Shown: positions 1 to 11,802 of the stretch, piece by piece
Numbering within the stretch: position 1 is the first letter of the stretch
Layout: each line of letters starts with the position of its first letter
Assembly: GCF_003073045.1 (NCBI RefSeq)
Contig: NC_037597.1
Coordinates: forward strand, 22,582,158 to 22,646,157
Reading direction: 5' to 3'
Length of the DNA stretch: 64,000 nt
Source of the DNA: Pomacea canaliculata
Lineage: Eukaryota; Mollusca; Gastropoda; Architaenioglossa; Ampullariidae
Translations under genes and position numbers: made by a program
The notes under the pieces: model-generated
What the model was told of the DNA's origin: nothing
What the model saw: the letters and a program-made list of their open reading frames with translations, nothing else
Databases searched by the model: none

Positions 1-2828
1 TTCCAAATTGGACTAAATAAATATTTCAAAGGTACCTCTAAGCATTTGACAAAATGTAGATCATCACAGAAGCTGCTGATATTCGCATACACTATAATTA
101 TTCCAACGAAACAGCTCCTTAAAACATCTCAACTCTTTCTTTCCGGTCAAAATAAACTCCAGAAACTGTCATCAGGTAAGTCAGATTTATGAACAATGAA
201 ATAAAAGGAATACAGTTTAAGGGACATTTTCAACAAAAGTTGAAAGATGTGTATTTCCAAAATGTATAGATTTCATTTGTATGCGTCATCAAAGATAGTG
301 TTCTGGTATCTGATTTCCCCCCCAAAAGTAGCAAACATAAACATCTAGTCTCTTGATGAAATTTAAGATTTGATTTTTGTGGTGTACAAAGGCCTCTAAA
401 AATGTTTCACTACTTTTTTTTTTATAATTCCAATTTATTACTATCAAAGGGTGACTCACTAAAAAAAAGTAATCCATATTCGCATTACTAACATACAATA
501 ATTGTAACATTATGAAGATATGAGATGTGTTTAGCCAACAGCATCTTCGTGTATAATACCTTTGCAAAAAGCTGAAAGATGCCACAAATAATTATTTTAC
601 ATTTCACAATTAGTGATGTTGGAATGGGACCTTATTGAGACATGTTAATGTAATCATACAGAAGCTATAAAAGATGTTTTACATTTGTTTGAGTGCGGAT
701 ACCAACAAGAATATTAAGACTGTGTGCCTGTCACATTCTACCATGAAACATTAAGACTTCTTTTTAAACTGAGAAGTGCACTTTAATGCTCCATCTAATT
801 ATAAAAAAAATACAGCAAAAAGAAACATTATGAATGTCAGTGATCTTGGTGGGAAGGCCATCAGATCAGTAATGTACTATTTATCTCTTCCAGCTCACAC
901 CCGAGTCCATAGTTTTTTCTGCTTAAAATGTCATTTTTTGTCTTTTTAGAGCAGATATACACACTAGTCTCTCAAGTGCTCAGCCCAATATGTCTATTGT
1001 GCTTTGCTCATAAAAGATTTGAAATAAAAGCAAAATATAAATGCAACTTCTGGTTAACAGAGTTATTCTACCAAGATAAACAAGCACCTTGCACTCGCTC
1101 ATATGCATTCAACCCAAATATATTTTGTTTTTACAGAAAGCACAGAACCAGCTGATAAACAGACTGAAATTGCACCAAATCATCTTTGCCTTCTGACTCA
1201 CTAGAGAAATTATGAAATGTAAGTGAATTAAAACATGATGGATGAGATAATGTAAAATAAATCTGAGAAGCTATACTTAAAGAGATAAGAAGAAAAGTTT
1301 AATGCTATGATTTCGTATAGGAATCTTATAGCAAAAATTTCCAAAAATATTATCAAGAAAACCCTTGCAGAAAAGAGCAAAATGAACACAAAACTCTCAT
1401 GTTCATTATGCACTACTCCATATAATTCTTATAAAATACATTCATTAATATTGGTAGCTCTATTTTAAAGTATTTAAATATTTTTAGCATCATCATCTTA
1501 CAAAGTTCTTTTTTCTTATTTTGATGCATTACACACAGAATTTAAAAAATGCTTATATTAAACAAATACTGTGCTTCTTAAGCACTTTTCTATCTCGCTT
1601 TTGAAGCATAATGAAACCTGTCATTTAGAAAAAAAAGTGAAACACATTAATCAAAACATAATACCACTGCAGTCAGTTATCTACACGAACTTCATTTTCA
1701 TTACCCTTCTCAACCAGAAAAAAAGTAAACTTATCACTGCAGACAGTCAAAACATGCAATGCAGGCTTAAACTCTGGATACATCACATGACAGATAGATA
1801 AGATACTAAGGTAAGAGTGTTTGTAATGGCCAAAACTTTTCAAGTCACTATTTATGATCATACAACAGGTTGTATAAAGGATAACAAGTTCATTCATGTC
1901 AACAAAAGTCTGTTTTAGAACTATATGAGAGATATTAGGCAGACACCACCTAAGTTGTCTATCAACATAAACAACACCACTCTCTGTGATCAGACTATCA
2001 AATTAACCAGTAAGGACTATGATTTTATGATGATCATCACCACCACCACCACCATGATATATATTTTTCATTTTTAAGACTTGAAGATTATAGGACTTTT
2101 TCCTGTCTTAAAAAACAAAAATTTTGGAAGAAAAAAGGTACAACTTAAAACTTCATCCACAGTCATCTACAAAGTAAGTGGACAGAAACTGTGGTGCCAA
2201 GAACTAGTTTTACATATGGTAAAAAATAACATTTACATAAATGCTGATAATCTCAAAATGCTTACATCTGGATTGACATAATGGCTACCTAAATATTTTG
2301 ATATCTTATAGTTTGCACTTAAGTGTACTCAGATCTCTTTGAGTACAAAACATTGCTGATTCAGAGAGACAATAGATAGTAAGAACAGTACAAAAAAACC
2401 AAAAAGCAAAGACATTAACAACCGCAATCAGAATTATTTCTTTCCAAGTACACAAAGATACATGTCGGGTATATTTTCTCTGCATTTTCAACAAAATAAC
2501 ACAAACATATACAATTTACTAGTATTGTTACTGTATTGTACTCTTTTGCTGCTAATGTCCCTTTGTTCATGGTCAGTATCTCAACAATTTTGTAATCAAG
2601 GGCGAAAAATTAACTAAGAAATTCAACAAAATGGAAACAATCCAGAAAAAAAAAATCAAGTCAGACAAGACTATGGCACCAACCAACAGAAAAAGATGAT
2701 GCAAATAAAATAAAGCATGCATGCGCCAGGTAAGACATGCTGTGGAAATGTCTCGGCAAAAACTCTGGGAAATCAGATAGCTAAATAACAAACAAATATC
2801 TGGGAGATACCTAAGTTTTAAATGAAGA
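1..2828. other. 3' flank / 3' UTR of the PRDX5-like gene, no coding signal
   Basis: AT-rich sequence below the PRDX5-like stop codon. Part of it must be the minus-strand 3' UTR. A minus-strand AATAAA (plus TTTATT) lies at about 434-439, but I cannot fix the poly(A) site. Short open frames on both strands have no splice context or family resemblance. A (CAC)n run lies near 2038-2054. I see no other gene. Confidence 0.5.
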
Positions 2829-5800
2829 CTAGGTTTTGCCACCTATGCTGTTTACATTCTTCATGGTTGTAATGCACAAGAGACAAGCCAAGCCTGTGTG
2901 GTCTGGATCCACATTAATGCTCTGGATAATGCTGTCGTCTATCACCAATGAATATCTGCAACAACATAAAAGCACATTACAATGACTACAAGCTTAAGAA
3001 TTCTTTGTGTTTGGTTTACCATTGTTATAACAGCTCACACTGGTTTTTTTTAACTGCCTCGTCAAACAATTTTTTTTCTTTGGGATGAAACCTATATTCA
3101 GTCATATCAAACTATCTAAACTCCAGCTATAACACATATCTCAATAAAATTTGACCTTAACAAAATTGAAATTTGCATCAAGCTGTGTAAAAAATCTATG
3201 CATCTAGGTAGTGAGTACCAGTTGAACTCCTAATGTCCTATTTTTTTTAAAATACATTTTTAATTGCCTTATACTGATAGTCGAGCCCCTAGTTCTTACT
3301 ATAACAAAAGATACCTCTAAATGAAAAAAAAATGTTAATACAAGGGAAACAGAGAATCTGATGAGGAATCAGATACTTGAAATTCTGCATCAAGAGGACT
3401 GCCATGGACAAGGGTTATTGCCCCTGACCGTCTTACAGTGAGCATGAGCTGTCATCCTTGGTTGCATAAATGGGAGTTATGTAACAGACCAAGTGAACGA
3501 AGTGTTCACACGAGTCCCGGCTATTTTTAGTGAAGTGAGTTTTGGCATTCCCAAATAAGACATCTAAGGAGTGAGGCACAGAGAAGACTCGCTTTGTGAT
3601 GGGAATGAATGTAATTCCTTGCCGAGTCAAGGCATTGAACATGTTAGTCTTTTTATCCCCCTATTGTATTATGGTAACTGCAGGTGAAAGCGGAGTGTAA
3701 GGTTTAATTAGAAATATGTGACTGTAAAAAATGGATTTTTGTGTAAGAAAGAGTTTATGTGCCTTTAAATAGAGTACTCATTAGATCATGAGAATTGTAG
3801 GAATTACTTAAAAGAGGTGGGGGGGGTGTAGAGCTAAGAGGAAACCACCCTGTCTACAGACCATCACTTCCAAGGACAACCAAGTGTTTGCACCCTTATA
3901 GTGAACGTTAGTCCGTATCTGCAGAAGAATAAAGACGCTCTTCAACTATCGGCTGTAGTTGTATTGTCCACACTAACTGGCAGAAACACGGAAGACTTGA
4001 ATCGTCTTCCTAAGTGGCAGCGCCTGTGCAGCAACAACCGTCGCCGCGGATTAACGAAATGACGACATTGTTCCCATAGCGAGACGTGTCCCTCGGCAAC
4101 TCTAGTCGTGCTGGCTTAAGTGACCTTGGTACTGAAGCATTGTATGACTTTTTGTTTATGAGAATAATATAGATCCCTAGTATATTTAAGTTCTGATGTG
4201 GATGATTGCAGTTGCTGTAGGCCCTAACCCAATTAACAGAACAAATGAGAAGCTCATAGACATCTGTTTTGTGGAATGAAAGAATGCGTATGGACACACT
4301 GATCCATGAATATGACATCTGCTGAGAGAGTATGACCATGACAAGGACAAGATGACTGACAGCTATCAAAAAAATAAGCATCTTCACAGCAACTGAAGTA
4401 TCAAGGTTCTCTATTGGAAATAGGCATTTTTGGTACACATTTCAAAATGTCTAACAAGAAAAAGGATTTAAGGATGCCTGAAACGCAGAAACAACTCTCA
4501 ACTATATTTTTAGTTTAACAAGTCACATAACAGGTCACTGACCTTAGCCAAAGTTGTAAGCTAACATTCTGTAACCCTCATCAACTCTTCAACAATCATG
4601 CTACCCACTGCACAAGCTAAGAAGTACCATTTTAGAATAGTTTTATCAGAGCTTATCATTTGAAAAAAGGTGTTTAGCCAACAGTAAAGAACAATAGGGC
4701 TATCACATGTCAACAAACGTATGTCAATAAACATATCCTTACTTTTGAGATCGAAAGTTTCCCAGCAATTTGGTACAGTCTAGCTCCATACCCATGGCTT
4801 TAGTGAACTTGGCTTGTGGGTCTGCTAACATTCTAATCTGTGAATTAAAGTTTTAAACAAAAGTTTCTTTTAATCTTGATGTCTCTTTTTCAAATAAACC
4901 TCAAAAAACAAAAACCAACCTTTCGTAATATAGTTCTCATACTCTAAAGTAGTAAATAAAAATGCGGGATTATCTTGAAACAATCCTTGCTTAAATTACT
5001 GGAAAAATAAAGACACAGCATTTTTTTCTCTTCCAGGAATAAAATAATGGTAATAACTTTAAAATGGATTAATTCATACATTATTTATAAAAATAATAAT
5101 AGGCTATTTTTATAGCACAATATCTAAGCCCAATAAGCAAGATCATGGCACTGTAAAATGATATTAATTATAACAATAATAATAATCATGATAAAGAGAA
5201 AGTGAAGAAACCAACCAAGACACCAGGAAAGAAAAGGGGATAACACGTGGAAACGGGAATAATAATAGCAAGAAGTGCAGACCTAACTGATTAACAACTG
5301 AATGAATATAGTACTCTGTACAAGTCTATAAAATTAAAATAAACATATAAATTATGGAGACAGAAGAAAATGGAGACCAGATTTGTCTAAGCAGCCTGGC
5401 AACACATTTCACCATAGAAAATTTAGAGTTTAGATCTGCAACTGTTTGTCATCAGAGAAGTCATTAGAAAGAACAGATCAAGAACACTGAGGATAAACAA
5501 GTCACACAAGCTGCCTCAAGACGTTTAGCCACAATGCACATATTTCATTTCACTTTCAACGTGCACAAACAAGAGACTAGAGAAAGATAAAAATGGCATT
5601 GTGGAAGAAAGGACTGTTAGTCAATGGATCAGCTGAAGCTATAGAAGTTAAAATGTCAAAATCAAGAAACACTGTCCAGTACATCACTAGGATCACAACA
5701 GACAGCCAATAGACTCCAAAAATCAAAATTAACAGAAAAATAACAACATTCAAAGAAATCCTTAGAGCTAGTCACTTTTAATAAAAGTACCTTTCCTTCA

Positions 5801-8613
5801 GCTCCTGTTGCCTTCCCCCATGCTGCCATGACAAAGGGATCATTCACTGACACACAACTTATCAAGTAGCCTTCTTCCTGTGACAAAATGGTGACATCAA
5901 AATCAATTAAAAAATATGTTTTTTAACATAATAAATATTCTAAAAATTAATCAGCACAACAATAAGCTAAAAGAAATGTTTCTGAAAAATTAATCCAAAA
6001 TAGGTAGCCTAAAGTTTTAAAATTATAAGAACTTTAATTAAAGTGCAAATGATTTTAGACTGCTGCTGAAGTCTTTTAACCAATAACAGTATCATTTCTT
6101 GATTTCTTCCTGCAACAACTGTGAAGAATCAATAAATCTTGTTGAAAGTTGCAATAACTGAAATGCAAATAAATAAAGAAAGAAAAATGTAAGAAATTAA
6201 TCTATCTTGTCAGTTCAGAATGGTTGAGCATTTTTGTATACACCAGCTTATTCAAAAGAAAAGGTTGACCACAAAGAAGTGTCAGGGCTTCTGCTTACGC
6301 AAAAAATTGCGTACAGTACGCATTAAGAGTTCGGAGGACCCCTTCAATTTTCGTCGATGGGGTCCCATTCAAAGTTGGGCGAAAAACAAGGACCCCTTAA
6401 AAAGCTGAAGAAGGGGTCCCTGGGACCCCAAAGAATTTAGCCTTAGCAGAAGCCCTGAGTGTGTTTATAAACCAGTTTAAAAGTCTGTTACATTTTGTAT
6501 CTGCCATGAAATTTATCTTTATAAGCGCATATTTTCAGTCAATCTAGAATCTTGCCCACAGTAACCACAGAAATTCAAAGAAAAATCACCACCTTAAACT
6601 TGTGGTAAAGCTCCAGATAATCAGGAATATGAGCCTGAAAAAGAAAATAATAATAATAATGAGATTTATATAGAGCATTTCCCTACATGGAGATAATGTT
6701 AATGTGCTTTACAAGACACAGGGTACAATAGGTATTGATGTATGACAGAGAAAGGCATCACAATCAGCCAATCATACAAACGTACATGCACAGTGAACAT
6801 TGTCAGAAACATAATGGAATGCAGAGAGAAGATGGATTAAACAGTGAGGGTAAACTAGTTACAGTAGGTATCTCCATCAGAGCTAGTGCCGATTGCACAG
6901 AAGTGGTGGGACATGATCAACCTGCTTGTGGAATACAATACAAGCAGCATTGTTCTGAGCTCTCTGGAACTTGTTAAACAGGTTGTTAATCTGTTAATCC
7001 AATATTTTCCTTTATATGCTCAAATTCTCTTATTTTTCTTTCACATATGAAACATTTAGAGGTGATGCTCAACAGAATAGTTAGCCAACTTACTGTAGTA
7101 TTTTTTTTCTTTAAGAATAAACTACATATTTGTAACTCTGACTTTGGAGAGGAAAGGATGATAAAAATCAGGTCATCAACAATCTGCGTAAACATAGATA
7201 TAAGATCTATATTAAATTTAACATAGAAAAAGGATGAAGAGATCAGCAAACAGGTCTTTGCCAATCCATTTAAAACATAAACGTTTTGCAAAAATACTCA
7301 GTTTATTGTTTGACAAGTGTATTTCTTCTAAAGTAAACATTTCACATCATTTTGTTGAACAGCTGCAGTCACTCAAACATTGGCAACAGAAATGAGTACA
7401 TGTCTATGAATCATCAATAAATTAAGGCAGTGATAATCATTGCATCTACTATATCTATAAAATAACTCTGAAGTTGTTCTTGAGTTTGTATTAAAATATC
7501 TATTTACATAAATATATTGTTTTTCAGCATTACTTATCTATACATTTCTGTCCTATTTCATCAAGCAACTAACTATTCACTTCTTGTAAATCGGATATGT
7601 ACAACAATTAAATTAATAAAAGTATGTTTTTTTAATGTTTAAAATATTACAATAACATTCTGGCAGAGAAGTGAGACAAAAAGTTAAAGAATGATTACAA
7701 AAAAGTTGAAAGGCTGGATTTGAGTCCACGTACATTAGTACATCCTGGATTGAATGCTCCAAGAACAGCAAAAATGATTCCTCTCTTTCCTTTGTAGAGT
7801 TCACTGGCTTTCACAGCATTATTTGGTGACCCCTCATAGAGAACAATATCAGGTAATGGGTCACCAACCTGTGCAATACAAAATTATCCATGTAAGAAAA
7901 TACCGACAACTCCTTGATTTTTTTTTTCTCAAAGTGGTTTCTTTCCATAAAGTTTGCTTACTTGCTTTCATACCAAAATCAACTAATTTTGAGAAGTATT
8001 ATTTAGTGTGTATCATAGTTGTTGACTGAATCCTGGAAATAAAGGGATGAGGCAGAAGTGATTTGAAGAAAATAAACCTTCTAATTTTTTAAAAGACTGT
8101 GGCAAAACTTTCCACTCATTTTTTTTTTTTTTTTTTTACTAATCATGCTAAACTGCCATGCTGTCAAATAAAGCATTAAAGCTGATTATTAGACCCATAC
8201 AGGTCTTGTAAATTCATGTTACTAAATTTGAAGCTCCAACTAGTTTTGGTGAAGCACATTGGGTGAATGAAGCGTCGACTACTGATTCCCCTTAAATCAC
8301 ATTTGTTCCAATGTTATATAATATTCATTAATATATCATGTAGTATAAATAGTGCTAACGCGATTTCAGCTGTATGTGTTGCGGTGTTGACATCTGATGC
8401 CCATCTTTGATGATGATAGCAAAGACAAAAAAAAAAACAAACAAAAAAAACCACATGCATATTTGTGTAGATCTATTTATGTTATAACATATTATACTAG
8501 TACATGATCTTTCGGAAACAAACCTTGATGCATCGTTTAGCTGTAACGTACAAAGGCGTACAACGTCGAACAATAAGCTTTGTAGCAAGTTGGCATGCAG
8601 TCACTGCTGCCAT
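2829..8613 (-). CDS. PRDX5: Peroxiredoxin-5-like, mitochondrial-type (complete, 6 exons)
   Basis: Atypical 2-Cys peroxiredoxin family, which reduces peroxides with a thiol and thioredoxin. Exons on the minus strand: 8524-8613, 7734-7868, 6593-6634, 5791-5877, 4743-4837 and 2829-2955. All have GT..AG borders and join in frame to 191 aa ending in TAG. The first 30 residues are basic with no acidic residue, as in a mitochondrial presequence. Family landmarks are CIKVGDPLPD at the core start, GAFNPGC with the peroxidatic Cys73, [16 protein letters not shown] (about 95-110), RMLADP (120-125), and GLAC with the resolving-type Cys174. Human PRDX5 is 214 aa with its presequence. Oddity: the conserved active-site Pro, Thr and Arg are Leu66, Asn70 and Lys150. 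The C-terminus is longer than usual, ending in GGKT. The family assignment is strong; enzymatic competence is uncertain. Confidence 0.93.
6282..6458. mobile_element. Short inverted-repeat element (MITE-like) in PRDX5 intron
   Basis: The segment begins TCAGGGCTTCTGCTTA and ends with the near reverse complement (TTAGCAGAAGCCCTGA). It spans 177 bp and has internal GGACCCCTT/AAGGGGTCC inverted motifs. No open frame of note. A clear target-site duplication is not visible, so the superfamily is not assigned. It lies between PRDX5 exons 3 and 4. Confidence 0.6.
6640..6985. repeat. Possible dispersed repeat starting with (AAT)n and a TTTATATAGAGC motif
   Basis: An (AAT)n run is followed by GAGATTTATATAGAGCATTT and then TGTGCTTTACAAGACACA. 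Related wording occurs at about 5085-5260, 41215-41300 and 45050-45130, such as TTTATAAAGCGCC and TTTATATAGTCTTTCCCTA. This suggests degenerate copies of one dispersed family. Only the start motif is shared by eye, and the full boundaries are uncertain. Confidence 0.35.
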
Positions 8614-9044
8614 TTTATGTCGCTTATGACATGGTTGAAAGTAAACAAATAAAAATAAAGTATTAATATCTTAACTCGATAGCGTGAATCTTTTGAAAAA
8701 AACCAAGAACGTTAATATTTTATTGCTGACTTGTGAATTTTTGTTTAATTTTGAAATCAAGTTTTTAGTGTCACACACACCGTACAGACCAGCCACATCA
8801 AGGGAGAGAACAGTGTCGCGTAGCTAATCAGCAGTGGTGACCCTTTCCTAGCAACTGTCAACATACCTTAGTTCCGGTGTGGGGGGGGTCCTCGCATGGC
8901 GGGCAACACTCGGCAACCGAGTGCAGAGACATAAGTTACAAAAATGCAATATTCCTGACTGTCTGATCAGTCAACTTGATCGATTGTTACTTGGTACCGC
9001 CCAAGTGTACGCGCGGCCTTTCAATAAACCCCACACCATGAAGG
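8614..9044. promoter_or_regulatory. Probable PRDX5 promoter, possibly bidirectional, with a plus-strand first-exon candidate
   Basis: The PRDX5-like start codon lies at 8611-8613 on the minus strand. On the plus strand a GC-richer block (about 8765-9044) ends in ATGAAGG followed by a strong donor GTAAGT at 9045. That is what a short first coding exon or a 5' UTR exon of a divergent transcript would look like. The open frame through this block has no family match. It could be the 5' leader of RGS22 or a separate transcript; no TATA box is obvious. Confidence 0.3.
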
Positions 9045-11670
9045 GTAAGTCTCGTGATTTAATTTACTGTTTCCAAAGATATATAGTACTTCCTCTCCCC
9101 CATCACACCTTGGTCTCTGTCTCTCTCTCACACACACACTTAGACACTAAAGGTATAATTCTGAGAAAAGAAAAAAAAACACCTCATTCTTTTGTTTATG
9201 TTAATTTGCGACGGGTAATGAGTGAATGGGTGTGCGCAACAACAAAAAAAAAAAAAAACGACGATAAAGAACAATTAGTCATTCTTCGACAGTTACAAAT
9301 AAAGTTTCTGAAGCAGTTATAATTTAGGTGATCAAGAACATGCAATGCTGGATATAGTAAGTCGTCTGTATCAACCTGTGTACCAATAATATTCTCGTTC
9401 GCGACGAACAGGTTAAAATCACTCAACTTGCTATTGACACTTCTTTCACAGTAATAGCGGAGCAGGTATTGCCGTGCTGGGTAAAGATCAATATCGCACT
9501 CCACCGATGCAATGGTTGAGGACTTGTCAACTTGCGATCAACTTCGATCTTAATAACCAGACTTGAAGTGCAGATAGGTGACCAGCATTCTGCAGAGTAG
9601 GACTGCCATAACCAATGAATCACTAAACAAGTACTGACTAGAGGTTGGATATAGGAGGGTATAGTCTAAAGGAAATAAATATGGACAAATAAATTAAGTG
9701 GAAGAAGTGTACGTAATGAAAAACAGCTGCAAAGTAAATTAAAGAATCTTAATTGGAGAAATTTCGGAAAGTGGCAATATAATGGCCTGTGTACCAATGC
9801 AGGAACTTTAAAAACACTCTATCAATAGATTCATCGTCCCTTTTATTAAATCAGTCATCAACTAATTTATTTTCTTGCAGCGTGTGTACTTATGGGTGCA
9901 GGTATGTTTACACGTTGGTCTCAACTTTTCCCATCCCCCTCCCCCACTTCACATTGCTAAGATGTAAATACATTTAGCCTTTTTATAACGACGAGCAAAC
10001 GATGCAAATGACAAAGGTCACGGCCAAATATCAATTTAACAGCGCAATCAACAGCGCTCCATCCATCAGCGTCGGGTGTCAGGAGGTGTTTCATTCCGCG
10101 CCTCAGACCGACTGAGCGCCGTTTCGCTACGAAGCTTTGACCCGAGAACCTAACCAGTTGCCATTGCCGTCGCTACCATTATTAATCACTCCCCCTTTTC
10201 TGCGCCGAGGATCATTAAAATTTGATTACTGATTCCGGCCTTCGTTTCATTCTTTTGTGTCATTATGCGTGAATCACAAGGTGAGCATGCTCACTACTAG
10301 GGAAGGGTGCGTCGGCCCAGACCAGAGCGAAGCGAACGGTAGAAGAAATAAGAAGCAAGGATTTATAGTCTTGGTGTAAAAGTGAAGAATCTAACAGTTG
10401 TTTTGAGTTTTGATTAGTGATATTGTGGAACATATAGAAGCCTATATAGTATATGGACGAGGGGCAAGCTTGTGGACATCATCGGGGTTAGGTGGTCCGA
10501 CTGGACTGAGGGGGAGAGCGAGCCGTTCAGACGTAACGTTAAGTTTATCGGACCCTGATCAAGATCGCAAGAGATGTTGCTCAAGGTTCGTCGGACGAAT
10601 AACCCCGTGGTCAGGTTCATTGACACAAACTCGGCTTTCTCCATAAATCATTTGTCATTCGAGTGCTACCAGCCTTTCGCTGCTCAGCCTGCGACGCACT
10701 TGGCGTACATAACCCGGCCATCGACAGGTCAGACGTGAATTCCCTAGCAACCTCAGGCATGGGATATTACAAATGACTCACACTTCTTAATACAGTTCTA
10801 CATGCACACTGTACGCTCGGGGGTTTGTAAATGCCGGTCGTGTTAGCTACAGCTCTTGAGTTTTACCTAGCAGACAAGATCAGTCCTCAGCTATAGAAAC
10901 AACACTGGCTACCTGCCTACAGCCGCCAGCAATGAGGACGGCGCACAGACCGACACCACTCGACGGCCATCGCCACAGACAAAGCAATTTTGTTTGGTGT
11001 TAGAAACTATAACAATCACAGATGGCTCTTTAAAAGGATCACTGCATTTATTCTGGAATTATTTTGGATTTTCCCCCGAATGTCGAGTGATATGCCACTT
11101 AAAAAGAAACAACTGGGGTCATTTCTTTCAAAAGCTGAAATTCACCTGACTCTAGGAATTCATCGCTCAGTCGATGGTTTACTGGGTGTGCATGCCGTGT
11201 CGTCGTGAAAGGTGATGTTCACGATGGGCTAGTTCCGTCTTAAAAACCTACCACAGAGAGAAAATACCGGTGCCAGAAGCGATCGAGACCCGAACCCTCA
11301 CTCCCCGATTCTAATTGTCGACGACAAGCGCCAATGGACTTCACGGATGGGTCGGATAGAGGAAGAGGGGATGGCGTCACGGTCTCCATCCTAAGCAATC
11401 AAAATCCGATTAGCTTTAATGTATGTGGACGTCGGTTGGATATTTGACAGTGTGACTGAAACCTTAACATAGACACTGTGGATACGAGCAAACTACATGG
11501 TCCAGGATGACCTTCTCACAGAAGTGACTCATGTACAAAATGATCGAAGCTGTTGTTGATTCTCAAAAATTTAGCACCAAAGATATTAAATAAGAAATGA
11601 TGAGTACCGAGCAAAATATTTTTGTCAAGACCTTCAGCGTCGAGGTCGGAGAGTGTGCAAGCTTCACCTG
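9045..11670. other. Intergenic region between PRDX5-like and RGS22-like genes
   Basis: About 2.6 kb without a supportable gene. It alternates AT-rich stretches with GC-richer, CpG-containing stretches (about 10050-11400), consistent with upstream regulatory or 5' UTR DNA of the plus-strand RGS22-like gene. A minus-strand open frame at 9340-9500 has a protein-like composition but no recognised domain and no clear splice context. Confidence 0.4.
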
Positions 11671-11802
11671 ATGTTCCCTCAGCGTGAAAATGATGGCGGA
11701 CAACGCCAGATAGTCAAAGATAAGTTTGCGCACCAACTTCGTAATGTAGACACTACACCTAGAGAGCAAATAAGGAATCATCAGGTAATTTCTAGGAGCA
11801 AA
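11671..11802 (+). other. In-frame upstream extension of the RGS22-like first exon
   Basis: The RGS22 frame is open upstream of the chosen Met without a stop, with an earlier ATG at 11671. The segment reads as plausible charged protein. It contains an acceptor-like AG at 11681-11682 and a GTAATT at 11785, so it could be an N-terminal extension, a 5' UTR exon or an alternative first exon. Human RGS22 has only about 20 residues before the conserved acidic motif, which favours the later Met. Confidence 0.35.

Noticed and set aside
3680-4440. GC-richer patch with an AATAAA and a 142-codon minus-strand frame, resembling a solo LTR or retroelement scrap
   Set aside because: No paired terminal repeat, primer-binding site or retroelement protein could be seen. 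It lies in a PRDX5 intron.
8879-9322. 147-codon plus-strand frame
   Set aside because: Crosses a good donor at 9045 and then simple repeats. Only the first part is kept, as a first-exon candidate.
9340-9504. Minus-strand frame with protein-like composition (DDLLYPALHVLDHL)
   Set aside because: No domain, no matching splice partner, and it runs into a poly-Phe stretch from a simple repeat.
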